Source of the DNA: Devosia sp.
Lineage (GTDB): Bacteria > Pseudomonadota > Alphaproteobacteria > Rhizobiales > Devosiaceae
Assembly (NCBI GenBank): GCA_015234425.1
Contig: JADGNE010000003.1
Span: forward strand, 1 to 64,000
Reading direction: 5' to 3'
Length of the DNA stretch: 64,000 bases
Shown in pieces: positions 46,270 to 55,337 of this stretch. The translations under genes were made by a program, and so were the position numbers. The notes under the pieces are model-generated. The model did not search any database, was not told where the DNA came from, and saw only the letters and a program-made list of their open reading frames with translations. The first letter of the stretch is position 1. Each line of letters starts with the position of its first letter.

Positions 46270-46506
46270 GTAGGGAGTTTTTCCACACTGTCATCCCCAG
46301 CTCAAGTCAGAATTGTGGGAAAGACTCGTAACTTTGGGCCCTGGCCGGATTTGTTCGACCTGTCCGCAAAACAGTCCACAAACACCGTCGCGAGCCGTCG
46401 CGATGGCGCTGTGTGAATCTGTGGGGACAACTGCCATAGACCATGAGAGGTTATCAACTCGTTAAAATGCAATCTATTTTGGTCCCTTGACTCGGCGAAG
46501 CCTCAA

Positions 46507-46531
46507 TTAACCTTTCGTTAATTCCCATTAA
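46507..46531. promoter_or_regulatory. CtrA boxes in oriC
   Basis: TTAACCTTTCGTTAA is an exact TTAA-N7-TTAA. The second TTAA pairs with a further TTAA after six bases, a near-match that shares a half-site. Confidence 0.7.
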
Positions 46532-46563
46532 GGGGCAGGGAAACGGCGAGTTTGCCACAGGCG

Positions 46564-46578
46564 TTAACACCTCATTAA
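46564..46578. promoter_or_regulatory. CtrA box in oriC (2)
   Basis: TTAACACCTCATTAA is an exact TTAA-N7-TTAA, 57 bp right of the first CtrA box. CtrA binding at such boxes blocks initiation in Caulobacter. Confidence 0.7.
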
Positions 46579-46707
46579 CGAATACCTGCGCGCAAGTGTC
46601 ACCGAGGGCAGCGATTGTGGAGGGCCGTGAATTGGCTCAAAACACCGCCATAATAATAGAGATACGAAGTAAGAAAGACTCTTTTGGGTTTTTGAAAGGT
46701 AGGCAGA

Positions 46708-47742
46708 GTGACCGAGGTGACCCCCAAGCCCATGCTCGAAACGGTGCTGGGACGTAAGCAGACCAGACCGCCGGTGTGGATCATGCGCCAGGCAGGCCGC
46801 TATCTTCCCGAGTATCGTGAAGTCCGTCAGAAGGCCGGTGGCTTTCTTGACCTGTGCTACACGCCTGAACTCGCAACCGAGGTGACGCTGCAGCCGCTGC
46901 GCCGGTTCGATCTCGATGCGGCAATCCTCTTCTCGGACATTCTGGTCATTCCGGATGCGTTGGGACAGAAGGTTCGCTTCGAGGTGGGTGAAGGCCCACT
47001 CCTCGAGCCCCTCGACGTGAATGGAGTGGATCGGCTTGATCGCGCCCGGGCTGGGGAGCATTTGCAACCCGTTCTGGAGACCGTGCGTCGTCTCCGGGCT
47101 GCGCTGCCCGCCAACAAGACCCTGATCGGCTTCTGCGGGTCTCCCTGGACGGTGGCCACCTATATGCTCAACGGTCGGGGATCTCCGGACCAGTGGGTTG
47201 CCCGCCGCTTTGCCCTCGAACACCCCGCCGCTTTTGCCAAGCTGATGGATGTGCTCGTCGACACCAGCATTGAATACCTCGTCGCCCAGTTCGAAGCGGG
47301 CGCGGATGTTGTGCAGCTGTTTGAAAGCTGGGCGCTCAATCTCGACGACGCGGCTTTCACCACCCAGGTGATCGGGCCAAACAAGCGGATCGTTGACGGC
47401 GTTCGTGCGCGCATTCCCAATGCGCCGATCATCGGCTTCCCGCGTGGGGCTGCCGGCAATATCGCGCGCTTTGCCCGGGAAACCGGCGTCAATGTCGTGG
47501 GTATCGACTATGCGACCCCGCTCGATTTCGTGCGCACCAATCTGCCGACCGATCTTCCGGTCCAGGGCAATCTCGATCCGCTGCGCCTCGTTATCGGCGG
47601 CGAGGTGATGGAAAACCGGGCCCGCGAGATCATCGCGGCATTTTCAGATCGTCCGCATATCTTCAACCTCGGGCATGGTATCGTCCCGGAAACGCCGATC
47701 GCCCATGTCGAGCGGCTGATCAATCTGGTCAAGAACGGTTAG
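46708..47742 (+). CDS. hemE: Uroporphyrinogen decarboxylase
   Basis: 344 residues. It decarboxylates uroporphyrinogen III to coproporphyrinogen III in heme synthesis. PPVWIMRQAGRYLPEYREVR (about 19-38) is the conserved N-terminal motif, followed by DAAILFSDILVIPDALGQ and FCGSPWTVATYML. The GTG at 46708 with AAAGG upstream gives the usual length; an ATG eight codons later is the alternative. The promoter lies in the oriC region, as in Caulobacter. Followed by hemJ with a 10-bp gap. Confidence 0.96.
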   Translation: MTEVTPKPMLETVLGRKQTRPPVWIMRQAGRYLPEYREVRQKAGGFLDLCYTPELATEVTLQPLRRFDLDAAILFSDILVIPDALGQKVRFEVGEGPLLEPLDVNGVDRLDRARAGEHLQPVLETVRRLRAALPANKTLIGFCGSPWTVATYMLNGRGSPDQWVARRFALEHPAAFAKLMDVLVDTSIEYLVAQFEAGADVVQLFESWALNLDDAAFTTQVIGPNKRIVDGVRARIPNAPIIGFPRGAAGNIARFARETGVNVVGIDYATPLDFVRTNLPTDLPVQGNLDPLRLVIGGEVMENRAREIIAAFSDRPHIFNLGHGIVPETPIAHVERLINLVKNG

Positions 47743-47752
47743 GAGCCCGGCC

Positions 47753-48178
47753 ATGTATGAATGGGTAAAGGCGCTCCACGTCATCTCCGTCATCTCCTGG
47801 ATGGCCGGAATGCTCTATCTGCCGCGGTTGTTCGTCTATCACACCAAGGCCGCGATTGGTTCGGAGCAGTCCGAAACCTTCAAGGTCATGGAACGGCGGC
47901 TGATGCGCGCCATCACCACGCCGGCGATGATCGCGACCTGGCTGTTCGGCCTCGGGCTCGTTCACCTCGGCGGCGCGGACTGGAGCTCGGGCTGGACCTG
48001 GGCAAAGGCGCTTTTCGTGATCCTCCTCAGCGGGTGCCACGGCATGCTGGCGCGTCACCTCAAGGATTTCGCGAACGACCGAAACACCAAGCCGGAAAAG
48101 TATTTCCGCATGATCAACGAGGTGCCGACGGTGCTGATGATCGGCATCGTCATCATGGTCATCGTCAAGCCGTTCTGA
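47753..48178 (+). CDS. hemJ: Protoporphyrinogen oxidase HemJ
   Basis: 141 residues with four membrane helices. HemJ oxidises protoporphyrinogen IX in the inner membrane. The N-terminus WVKALHVISVISWMAGMLYLPRLFVYH carries the conserved His and Trp residues, and KYFRMINEVPTVLMIGIVIMVIVKPF closes the protein. It lies directly downstream of hemE, in the arrangement of many alphaproteobacteria. A long hairpin and a parS-like site follow it. Confidence 0.95.
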   Translation: MYEWVKALHVISVISWMAGMLYLPRLFVYHTKAAIGSEQSETFKVMERRLMRAITTPAMIATWLFGLGLVHLGGADWSSGWTWAKALFVILLSGCHGMLARHLKDFANDRNTKPEKYFRMINEVPTVLMIGIVIMVIVKPF

Positions 48179-48180
48179 CC

Positions 48181-48196
48181 TGTTTCACGTGAATCT
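48181..48196. other. parS-like site (14/16) after hemJ
   Basis: TGTTTCACGTGAATCT starts two bases after the hemJ stop. The right arm carries GAATC (GANTC). It is about 2.7 kb from the first parS site of the main cluster. Confidence 0.6.
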
Positions 48197-48200
48197 GCCC

Positions 48201-48240
48201 GTTCCGCCGTCGGTTTCTTTCTTGAAACCGGCGGCGGAAC
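48201..48240 (+). promoter_or_regulatory. Long hairpin in the rho leader
   Basis: Arms GTTCCGCCGTCGGTTTC (48201-48217) and GAAACCGGCGGCGGAAC (48224-48240) pair at 16 of 17 positions with a six-base loop TTTCTT. No T run follows, so it is not a standard terminator. It may end hemEJ transcripts or regulate rho. The rest of the hemJ-rho gap (180 bp) has no gene. Confidence 0.6.
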
Positions 48241-48358
48241 AGTTTACATGATTTCCATCTTGCATATCTTCTGGCGCGGCCCTCCCTGTCGCTGCGCGGT
48301 GCAGTCCCCCCTTTTTTAGTCCCTTCCTACCGATTTCCCTCAAGGGTCCATCGCCTAC

Positions 48359-49624
48359 ATGCAGAATATCAAGCTCAGCGAGCTCAAGGCCAAATCCCCG
48401 GCCGAATTGCTGGCGTTCGCCGAAGAACTCGAAGTCGAGAACGCTTCGACCATGCGCAAGCAAGAGTTGATGTTTGCCATCCTCAAGGAACTGGCAGCTC
48501 AAGACATCAACATCGTTGGTGAGGGTGTGGTCGAAGTTCTGCCAGACGGTTTTGGCTTCCTGCGCTCACCCGACGCAAACTACCTTCCAGGGCCGGACGA
48601 TATCTATGTCAGCCCCAGCCAGATCCGCCGCTTCGGCCTGCGGACCGGCGACACGGTCGAGGGCGAAATCCGCTCTCCCAAGGAAGGCGAGCGCTACTTC
48701 GCGCTGCTCAAAGTAAGCACCATTAACTTCGAAGATCCCGAGGCGGTTCGCCATAAGGTCAACTTCGACAACCTCACCCCGCTCTATCCCGAAGAGCGGC
48801 TGCGGATGGAAATGCCCGATCCGACGCTGCGCGATCGTTCTGCGCGCCTGCTCGATCTGGTGGCGCCGCTCGGCAAGGGCCAACGCGCGTTGATCGTTGC
48901 GCCTCCGCGTACTGGTAAGACCGTATTGTTGCAAAATATTGCACAATCGATCGCGACCAATCACCCCGAATGCTATCTCATCGTGCTCCTGATCGATGAG
49001 CGTCCGGAAGAAGTGACCGACATGCAGCGCTCCGTGCGCGGCGAAGTCATCTCCTCGACCTTTGACGAACCGGCAAGCCGCCACGTGCAGGTCGCCGAGA
49101 TGGTCATCGAAAAGGCCAAGCGCCTTGTCGAGCACAAGCGCGACGTGGTTATCCTTCTCGACTCCATCACCCGACTGGGCCGCGCCTACAACACCGTCGT
49201 TCCAAGCTCCGGCAAGGTCCTCACCGGTGGTGTCGACGCCAATGCCCTGCAGCGCCCGAAGCGCTTCTTCGGTGCAGCGCGCAATATCGAAGACGGCGGT
49301 TCGCTGACCATCATCTCGACGGCGCTGATCGATACCGGCAGCCGCATGGACGAAGTGATCTTTGAAGAATTCAAAGGCACGGGTAACTCGGAAATCATCC
49401 TCGACCGCAAGGTTGCGGACAAGCGCATCTTCCCGGCGCTCGACATCACCAAGTCGGGCACCCGCAAGGAAGAGCTGCTGGTCGAAGCCGACATCCTCAA
49501 GAAGATGTATGTGCTGCGCCGCATCCTCAACCCGATGGGCACGATCGATGCGATGGAATTCCTGGTCGACAAGGTCCGCCAGACCAAGACCAATTCCGAT
49601 TTCTTCGACTCGATGAATACCTGA
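48359..49624 (+). CDS. rho: Transcription termination factor Rho
   Basis: 421 residues. The N-terminal RNA-binding domain has [30 protein letters not shown] (about 61-91). The ATPase part has Walker [19 protein letters not shown] (about 178-195), [17 protein letters not shown] and [16 protein letters not shown]. The Q-loop and R-loop (ADIT-type RNA contacts) are intact. Separated from hemJ by 180 bp with a long hairpin; rho is autoregulated in E. coli. Followed by mnmE after 23 bp. Confidence 0.98.
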   Translation: MQNIKLSELKAKSPAELLAFAEELEVENASTMRKQELMFAILKELAAQDINIVGEGVVEVLPDGFGFLRSPDANYLPGPDDIYVSPSQIRRFGLRTGDTVEGEIRSPKEGERYFALLKVSTINFEDPEAVRHKVNFDNLTPLYPEERLRMEMPDPTLRDRSARLLDLVAPLGKGQRALIVAPPRTGKTVLLQNIAQSIATNHPECYLIVLLIDERPEEVTDMQRSVRGEVISSTFDEPASRHVQVAEMVIEKAKRLVEHKRDVVILLDSITRLGRAYNTVVPSSGKVLTGGVDANALQRPKRFFGAARNIEDGGSLTIISTALIDTGSRMDEVIFEEFKGTGNSEIILDRKVADKRIFPALDITKSGTRKEELLVEADILKKMYVLRRILNPMGTIDAMEFLVDKVRQTKTNSDFFDSMNT

Positions 49625-49647
49625 TCCCGATCAGGTCACAAGAGCCA

Positions 49648-50937
49648 ATGCACGGCGATACAATTATGGCGTTGTCGTCGGGAAGTCTTCCCTCCGGCGT
49701 CGCAATCATCCGCCTCTCGGGCCCAAAGGTCCGGGAGGCGCTGTCGTTTCTGGCTGGCGCAGTGCCAGAGCCGCGAAAAATGGTCCTGCGTCGCATCGGC
49801 CAGGAGCGCCAACTCGACCAGGGCCTGGTTGCCTTTTTCCCCGGCCCGCAGAGTTTTACCGGCGAGGACTGCGCCGAACTTCACGTGCATGGTTCGCCAG
49901 CCGGCGTTAAGGCCATCTTGCGTGAACTGGGCGGGCAGGGCCTTCGTCTGGCTGAGGCCGGAGAATTCACCCGCCGGGCCTTCGAGAACGGGAAACTCGA
50001 TCTGGTGGCCGTTGAGGGGCTGGGTGACCTCCTCAGCGCCGAAACGGAAAAACAACGCCAGCAGGCCCTTGCACGCTATGACGGCCGGTTGACAGAAGAG
50101 ATCGACAGCTGGCGGGATGCGCTTCTCGATCTGCGCGCCGAAATTGAAGCCCGCCTCGATTTTTCTGACGAAGGCGATGTCGAGGACGACCTTCCTCAAA
50201 GTTTTCAGAATGATCTGGCCGATCTTCGCGGCAAACTGCAGGATGCGCATGACCGCATAACCAGCGGCCGCATTGTCCGTGAGGGCGTCCGGGTTGCCCT
50301 GGCTGGTGCACCCAACGCCGGCAAGTCGAGCCTCATCAACGCCTTATCCCGCTCGGACGTGGCTATTGTTTCGGACGAAGCCGGGACGACCCGCGACGTC
50401 AGGGAAGTGCCCCTCGATATCGGTGGGCAGCTGTTTATCCTGCTCGATCTCGCCGGCTTGCGGGAGACGGACAGCCGCGCCGAAGCCGAAGGCATCCGAC
50501 GCGCTGAGAAGGCAATTGGGGATGCTGACATCGTCCTTTGGCTTGAAGCCCCAGATACCGAGCACGTCGACCGACCCGCGATCACGGGGCAACTCCTTGT
50601 CGTTGGCACGAAGATCGACATCGGGCCAAACACCACTGCCGATATCACTCTTTCGACACAGACGGGCGAGGGACTGGACAGTCTGGTTGACCGTCTGCGC
50701 ATAATCGGTGAAAAGCTCGCCGGCGGTGAGCCAGCGCTGGTCAGCCACGAGCGCGATCGCGTTGCGCTGGTTCAGGCTATTGCGGCTGTCGAGCACGCAG
50801 GCCAGCAGTTGCAGAACTGGGAATTGGCAGCGGAATCTCTCCGTCAGGCATCCGCCTGTCTCGAGCGATTGATTGGCCGTCTGGATGCCGAGAAAGTCCT
50901 CGATCGGCTGTTTGCGAGCTTCTGTATTGGAAAATGA
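49648..50937 (+). CDS. mnmE: tRNA uridine-5-carboxymethylaminomethyl(34) GTPase MnmE
   Basis: 429 residues. With MnmG it modifies the wobble uridine. The N-terminal tetrahydrofolate domain has [14 protein letters not shown] and [20 protein letters not shown]; the G domain has [19 protein letters not shown] (about 215-233), [11 protein letters not shown] and [10 protein letters not shown]; the C-terminus is the essential FCIGK. The stop codon overlaps a parS-like site at 50935. Followed by mnmG after 70 bp. Confidence 0.97.
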   Translation: MHGDTIMALSSGSLPSGVAIIRLSGPKVREALSFLAGAVPEPRKMVLRRIGQERQLDQGLVAFFPGPQSFTGEDCAELHVHGSPAGVKAILRELGGQGLRLAEAGEFTRRAFENGKLDLVAVEGLGDLLSAETEKQRQQALARYDGRLTEEIDSWRDALLDLRAEIEARLDFSDEGDVEDDLPQSFQNDLADLRGKLQDAHDRITSGRIVREGVRVALAGAPNAGKSSLINALSRSDVAIVSDEAGTTRDVREVPLDIGGQLFILLDLAGLRETDSRAEAEGIRRAEKAIGDADIVLWLEAPDTEHVDRPAITGQLLVVGTKIDIGPNTTADITLSTQTGEGLDSLVDRLRIIGEKLAGGEPALVSHERDRVALVQAIAAVEHAGQQLQNWELAAESLRQASACLERLIGRLDAEKVLDRLFASFCIGK

Positions 50938-50950
50938 TTCACGTGAAACA
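50935..50950. other. parS site (15/16) overlapping the mnmE stop
   Basis: TGATTCACGTGAAACA differs from the consensus only at the third base. It begins with the mnmE TGA stop. GATTC (GANTC) lies in the left arm. Confidence 0.8.
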
Positions 50951-50970
50951 CCTGATCCACAGTCGTGGAT

Positions 50971-50986
50971 GGATTCACGTGAAACA
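50971..50986. other. parS site (14/16) between mnmE and mnmG
   Basis: GGATTCACGTGAAACA lies 36 bp from the preceding site, separated by a small inverted repeat ATCCAC-AGTC-GTGGAT. GATTC (GANTC) lies in the left arm. Confidence 0.75.
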
Positions 50987-51007
50987 TCGGAAAGAAAAGA
51001 CACTGAG

Positions 51008-52870
51008 ATGACCGACTATGCAGTCATTGTCGTTGGTGGCGGACACGCCGGATGTGAGGCCGCAGCAGCGTCCGCCCGTCTCGGGGTCCCTACGGCCCTC
51101 ATCACCCACAAGGTCGCGACCATTGGCGAGATGAGCTGCAATCCGGCCATTGGTGGCCTGGGCAAGGGTCATCTGGTTCGGGAGATTGATGCGCTCGATG
51201 GCCTGATGGGGCGCGTTGCCGACCAGGCCGGCATCCAGTTTCGCGTGCTCAATCGCCGCAAGGGTCCGGCCGTTCGTGGTCCGCGAGCGCAGGCCGATCG
51301 GCAGCTCTATCGCGCCGCAATGCAGGCCGCGCTCTCTGCCCAATCCAACCTCGATATTTTCGAGGGCGAGGTGGATGACCTCGAAGTAAGCGGTGGACAC
51401 ATTACCGGCGTCGTCCTTCTGGACGGCCGTCGGTTCTCCACCAAGGCCGCCGTGCTCACGACCGGCACCTTCCTGCGCGGGCTGATCCATAGCGGCGATC
51501 ACAGCTATCCGGCTGGCCGTATTGGCGAGAAGCCGGTCCTTGGTCTGTCGACGCGCCTCGAGGCACTAGGCCTTACGCTTGGACGTCTGAAAACCGGTAC
51601 GCCGGCGCGCCTTGACCGTGACAGCATCGACTACTCCGTGCTCGAAGAGCAGCCAGGCGACACGCCGCCAGAACCCTTTTCGATGCTCACCGAGGCGATC
51701 ACGACGCGTCAGGTGTCGTGCCACATCACCCGGACAAGTGCTGAAACACACGCGATCATCGCGGCCAATGTGCATCGCTCGGCGATGTACTCGGGACGGA
51801 TTCAGAGCCGTGGCCCGCGCTATTGCCCGTCTATCGAGGACAAGATCGTCCGGTTCGCGGACCGCGACAGCCATCAGATTTTCCTGGAGCCCGAAGGGCT
51901 TAACGACCAGACGGTCTATCCGAATGGTGTCTCGACCTCCTTGCCGGCGGAAGTTCAGGATGAATTCCTGCGCACCATGCCCGGCCTCGAGAACGTCCGC
52001 ATCATTCAATACGGCTATGCCATTGAGTACGACTATGTCGACCCGCGCGAGTTGCGGCCGACCTTGGAACTCAAGAAGCTCCCGGGTCTTTATCTTGCCG
52101 GTCAGATCAACGGCACCACCGGTTATGAAGAAGCCGGCGCCCAGGGCCTGCTTGCCGGCGCCAATGCTGCCTTGGCAGGGCAGGGGGCCGATCCGCTCAT
52201 CCTGTCGCGCACCGAAAGCTATCTCGGCGTGATGGTCGACGATCTCGTTACCCGTGGTGTGAGCGAGCCCTATCGCATGTTTACATCGCGTGCGGAGTTC
52301 CGGCTGCACCTGCGTGCTGATAATGCTGACCAACGCCTCACGCCTCTCGGCATGAAGACCGGCCTCGTCGGTGAGGAGCGGCGTGAGCACTATGCCAGAA
52401 AGTCGGCACGGTTGACCGCGGGACGATCAATCCTCCAGGCAGCGAGCGCCTCGCCGACTGAAGCCCGCAAGGCTGGGATCATGGTCAATGAGGATGGCAA
52501 GCGTCGGACGGCCTTTGATCTGCTGTCCTATCCGGATATGACGCTGGAGAGTCTCAAGCCCCTGTGGCCCCAGCTGACAGAGATCGACGAAGAGATTGTC
52601 GAGCAACTGACAATTGATGCGCAATATGCCGTCTATCTCGACCGTCAGCGTGCCGACATCGAAAGCATGCGGCGGGATGAGCAGCGCGCCATCCCTGACG
52701 ATTTGGACTATGAGGGAATCGCTGGGCTCTCCAATGAGATGCGGCAGAAGCTGAGCTTTTCCCGCCCACAGACGATGGCCCAGGCGCAGGCATTGGATGG
52801 CATGACACCGGCGGCACTCACCCTGCTGCTCGCAGTGATCAAGCGTGGCGAATTGCGTAGGGCTAGTTGA
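51008..52870 (+). CDS. mnmG: tRNA uridine-5-carboxymethylaminomethyl(34) synthesis enzyme MnmG
   Basis: 620 residues. FAD enzyme partner of Mnm[22 protein letters not shown] (about 6-26) is the FAD motif, [20 protein letters not shown] (about 43-62) is the GidA signature, and [21 protein letters not shown] (about 360-380) is conserved. ATG 51008 follows AAAAGACACTGAG. The stop overlaps the rsmG start by one base (TGATG). The mnmE-mnmG-rsmG-parA-parB order is classical near the origin. Confidence 0.97.
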   Translation: MTDYAVIVVGGGHAGCEAAAASARLGVPTALITHKVATIGEMSCNPAIGGLGKGHLVREIDALDGLMGRVADQAGIQFRVLNRRKGPAVRGPRAQADRQLYRAAMQAALSAQSNLDIFEGEVDDLEVSGGHITGVVLLDGRRFSTKAAVLTTGTFLRGLIHSGDHSYPAGRIGEKPVLGLSTRLEALGLTLGRLKTGTPARLDRDSIDYSVLEEQPGDTPPEPFSMLTEAITTRQVSCHITRTSAETHAIIAANVHRSAMYSGRIQSRGPRYCPSIEDKIVRFADRDSHQIFLEPEGLNDQTVYPNGVSTSLPAEVQDEFLRTMPGLENVRIIQYGYAIEYDYVDPRELRPTLELKKLPGLYLAGQINGTTGYEEAGAQGLLAGANAALAGQGADPLILSRTESYLGVMVDDLVTRGVSEPYRMFTSRAEFRLHLRADNADQRLTPLGMKTGLVGEERREHYARKSARLTAGRSILQAASASPTEARKAGIMVNEDGKRRTAFDLLSYPDMTLESLKPLWPQLTEIDEEIVEQLTIDAQYAVYLDRQRADIESMRRDEQRAIPDDLDYEGIAGLSNEMRQKLSFSRPQTMAQAQALDGMTPAALTLLLAVIKRGELRRAS

Positions 52871-53517
52871 TGTCGAATATTGATAAGCTTGCGCCTTATG
52901 CGCAGCACTTTGGCCGTCCCGCAGCGGAAGTGGCCAGAGATCTGGAATCCTATGCCAATCTTATCAAGAAGTGGCAGGCTGTACAGAATCTTGTTTCACG
53001 TGAAACACTCGGCCAGGTATGGGAGCGTCACTTTATCGACAGCCTGCAGGCCATGACGCTACTCCGGCCAGAAGACGAGCATTTCATGGACATCGGAAGT
53101 GGCGGCGGTTTCCCCGCGCTCCCCTTGGCCATCGCCAGTAAGGGGCTTAACCGGCGCTTCGTATTGGTGGAGCCCACCACGCGCAAGGTCAGCTTTCTCC
53201 GAACGGTTGCCCGTGAACTCAAGCTCAGTGTCGAGGTGATTGGCCTCCGCAGTGATCAGATTGATTCACGTGAAACACAGGTGCCTGACGTCATAACCTC
53301 CCGCGCGCTGGCTGCTTTGCCGCAATTATGCGCCTGGATGGCCCCCTTTTTTGGACCTTCCACGCGGGCTGTCCTGCACAAGGGGCGGGAACATGTTGAA
53401 GAGTTGCGCGAAACGAGTGTGCTCTGGGACTATGACGTGTTAATAGACAAGAGCGATACCGATCCAAGTGGTGTTATCCTGACTTTGCAGAATCTTTCAG
53501 CAAAATCAGGCGTTTAA
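52870..53517 (+). CDS. rsmG: 16S rRNA (guanine527-N7)-methyltransferase RsmG
   Basis: 215 residues. It methylates G527 of 16S rRNA. VWERHFIDSLQAM and MDIGSGGGFPALPLAI (about 75-90) form the S-adenosylmethionine site; VVEPTTRKVSFLRTVARELKL-type helix follows. Two parS sites are embedded in the coding sequence, one encoding NLVSRET (52992) and one encoding DSRETQ (53272). ATG 52870 overlaps the mnmG stop; an in-frame TTG at 52867 is an alternative. Confidence 0.96.
   Translation: MSNIDKLAPYAQHFGRPAAEVARDLESYANLIKKWQAVQNLVSRETLGQVWERHFIDSLQAMTLLRPEDEHFMDIGSGGGFPALPLAIASKGLNRRFVLVEPTTRKVSFLRTVARELKLSVEVIGLRSDQIDSRETQVPDVITSRALAALPQLCAWMAPFFGPSTRAVLHKGREHVEELRETSVLWDYDVLIDKSDTDPSGVILTLQNLSAKSGV
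52992..53007. other. parS site, perfect consensus (16/16), inside rsmG
   Basis: TGTTTCACGTGAAACA is identical to the canonical parS palindrome. It lies within the rsmG codons for LVSRET, about 580 bp from the parA start. It has no GANTC. Confidence 0.92.
53272..53287. other. parS site (15/16) inside rsmG
   Basis: TGATTCACGTGAAACA is identical to the site overlapping the mnmE stop. GATTC (GANTC) lies in the left arm. Confidence 0.8.
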
Positions 53518-53578
53518 CTTAGTCCATCTTGGCTTGTGATTCCCTGTCGTGCTTCGGCGACACAAGCGGAGGCCTGCT

Positions 53579-54379
53579 TTGGCACCTCGTATTCTGACTC
53601 TGGCCAATCAAAAAGGCGGCGTGGGCAAGACCACGACGGCAATCAACCTTGCCACGGCTCTCGCAGCCATTGGCGAGCGCGTGTTGATCGTCGACCTTGA
53701 TCCGCAGGGTAATGCCTCTACCGGTCTCGGTATCTCGCGTACGGACCGCGAGATTTCGGCCTATGACGTGCTCGTGGGGGAGGCCAGCGTGGCCGAAGCC
53801 GCGATCATGACCAGCGTACCCAATGTCGCCATCGTCCCCTCGACGATGGACCTGCTGGGCGTCGAGTTGACCATCGCCGGCCATGGCGACCGCGCCTTCA
53901 AGCTGCGCGACGCCTTCAAGGCCATCGGCGATCTGGAGATTAACGAGAAGCCCGTCAGCTACATCCTCATTGACTGCCCGCCGTCGCTGAACCTGCTCAC
54001 CATCAACTCTCTGGTTGCCGCGGATGCGGTCCTGGTGCCATTGCAGTGCGAGTTCTTCGCGCTAGAAGGTCTCAGCCAGCTGCTGCAGACCATTGAGCAA
54101 ATCCGTTCGACGCTCAATCCGCGTCTTTCGATCCAGGGCGTGGTCATGACCATGTTCGACAAGCGCAACAATCTTTCCGAGCAGGTGCTCAACGACGTGC
54201 GTAGCGAAATGGGGGACCTTGTCTATGACACAGTCATTCCCCGCAATGTCCGGTTGAGCGAGGCGCCGTCATACGGCAAGCCGGCACTGCTCTATGATCT
54301 GAAATGTGCCGGTAGCCAGGCCTATCTCAGGCTTGCCACCGAAGTCATTCGCCGTGAGCGGCGCCTTAACGCAGCCTAG
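53579..54379 (+). CDS. parA: Chromosome partitioning ATPase ParA
   Basis: 266 residues. A Walker-type ATPase that moves ParB-parS complexes. ILTLANQKGGVGKTTTAINLA (5-25) carries the deviant Walker A, and VDLDPQGNASTGLG and ILIDCPPSLNLLTINSLVAADAVLVPLQCEFFALEGL follow. The start is a TTG at 53579 with GGAGG six bases upstream; an upstream in-frame GTG at 53549 has no ribosome site. 61 bp after rsmG, followed by parB with a nine-base gap. Confidence 0.95.
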   Translation: MAPRILTLANQKGGVGKTTTAINLATALAAIGERVLIVDLDPQGNASTGLGISRTDREISAYDVLVGEASVAEAAIMTSVPNVAIVPSTMDLLGVELTIAGHGDRAFKLRDAFKAIGDLEINEKPVSYILIDCPPSLNLLTINSLVAADAVLVPLQCEFFALEGLSQLLQTIEQIRSTLNPRLSIQGVVMTMFDKRNNLSEQVLNDVRSEMGDLVYDTVIPRNVRLSEAPSYGKPALLYDLKCAGSQAYLRLATEVIRRERRLNAA

Positions 54380-54388
54380 GAGCCCGAG

Positions 54389-55264
54389 ATGAACGACAAG
54401 CCGACACGTCTGGGCCGTGGCCTTGCAGCGCTCATTGGCGATATGGCGACCCTTGAGGGCGCCCGTGTTACCGAATCCGGTTCCGGCAGCAAGAAGCTGC
54501 CGGTCGAGTTCATTATTGCCAACCGGGCAAACCCGCGACGGACTTTTGACCCCGAGCAGCTTGAAGAACTTGCGAACTCCATCCGCGAAAAGGGTGTGAT
54601 GTCGCCCTTGCTGGTGCGGCCGACGGACGATCCGAATATTTTCGAGCTGATTGCCGGCGAACGCCGCTGGCGCGCCTCGCAGATGGCTGGTCTGCACGAT
54701 GTGCCCGTGATCATCCGCGAAGTGGACGACAAGGAAGCGCTCGAACTCGCGATCATTGAGAACGTGCAGCGCGCCGACCTCAACGCTCTGGAAGAGGCGA
54801 TGGGGTATGGCCAGCTGATCGAACAGTTTGACTATACGCAGCAGGACCTGGCGCAGGTAATCGGCAAGAGCCGCTCGCATGTCGCCAATACGCTGCGTCT
54901 CCTGAAACTGCCGGAAGACGTCCGCTCCATGGTCGCCAGCGGCACGCTGACGGCTGGACACGCTCGCACGCTGATCACGGTCGAAGAGCCAGGTCAGTTG
55001 GCGCGGCAGATCGTCGAGAAGGGGCTTTCCGTCCGCGAGGCAGAAGCGCTCAGTCAGCAGCGTGAGCCGGCGCCCCGGCCCAAGCCACCGGAAGAAACCG
55101 GTCGTGATGCCGATACAGTCGCGCTAGAGCGTCGGTTGTCGGACGCTTTGGGACTGTCGGTGTCGCTCAGCCATTCTGAAAAGGGTGGACGCGTAGAGAT
55201 CCGCTACAAGACCCTCGAACAGCTCGATAATATCTGCGGCAAGCTGACGGGCCAGTCGCAGTAA
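54389..55264 (+). CDS. parB: Chromosome partitioning protein ParB
   Basis: 291 residues. The N-terminal ParA-stimulating motif LGRGLAALIGD (8-18), the CTP-binding domain with NPRRTFDPEQLEELANSI and ELIAGERRWRAS (about 85-100), the helix-turn-helix with QQDLAQVIGKSRSHVANTLRLL (about 150-171) and a C-terminal dimer domain with IRYKTLEQLDNICGKL. It binds the parS sites of this region. A parS site and terminator follow its stop. Confidence 0.97.
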   Translation: MNDKPTRLGRGLAALIGDMATLEGARVTESGSGSKKLPVEFIIANRANPRRTFDPEQLEELANSIREKGVMSPLLVRPTDDPNIFELIAGERRWRASQMAGLHDVPVIIREVDDKEALELAIIENVQRADLNALEEAMGYGQLIEQFDYTQQDLAQVIGKSRSHVANTLRLLKLPEDVRSMVASGTLTAGHARTLITVEEPGQLARQIVEKGLSVREAEALSQQREPAPRPKPPEETGRDADTVALERRLSDALGLSVSLSHSEKGGRVEIRYKTLEQLDNICGKLTGQSQ

Positions 55265-55273
55265 TTCGATAAA

Positions 55274-55289
55274 AGTTTCACGTGAAACC
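55274..55289. other. parS site (14/16, perfect inner 14-mer) after parB
   Basis: AGTTTCACGTGAAACC has the whole central palindrome GTTTCACGTGAAAC; only the outermost bases differ. It lies 10 bp after the parB stop, between gene and terminator, and has no GANTC. Confidence 0.85.
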
Positions 55290-55319
55290 AAGGCGCGCTG
55301 TGTTCAGCGCGCCTTTTTT
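55290..55319 (+). terminator. Terminator of parAB
   Basis: AAGGCGCGCTG and CAGCGCGCCTT form an eleven-base stem with a TGTT loop, followed by TTTTTT on the plus strand. Confidence 0.88.
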
Positions 55320-55337
55320 CTGCCTGGTGATCGTAGC

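Larger units (their letters stand above)
46270..46707. other. Probable chromosomal replication origin (oriC), maf-hemE gap
   Basis: This 438-bp gap has no gene. Two exact CtrA motifs (TTAACCTTTCGTTAA at 46507-46521 and TTAACACCTCATTAA at 46564-46578) and an N6 variant at 46518-46531 are present. DnaA-box-like 9-mers include TTTTCCACA (46279-46287) and TGTGGGAAA (46314-46322), with weaker ones at 46451 (TTATCAACT) and 46551 (TTTGCCACA). GANTC sites occur at 46323, 46415, 46489 and 46677. An A/T-rich stretch (46650-46680) precedes hemE. hemE-adjacent origins are established for Caulobacter and Sinorhizobium. Confidence 0.75.

Noticed and set aside
46451-46459. TTATCAACT as a strong DnaA box
   Set aside because: Two mismatches to TTATCCACA. 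Kept only as weak supporting evidence for oriC.
49880-49892. CTTCACGTGCATG in mnmE as a parS-like site
   Set aside because: Only the central CACGTG and one arm match; too degenerate.
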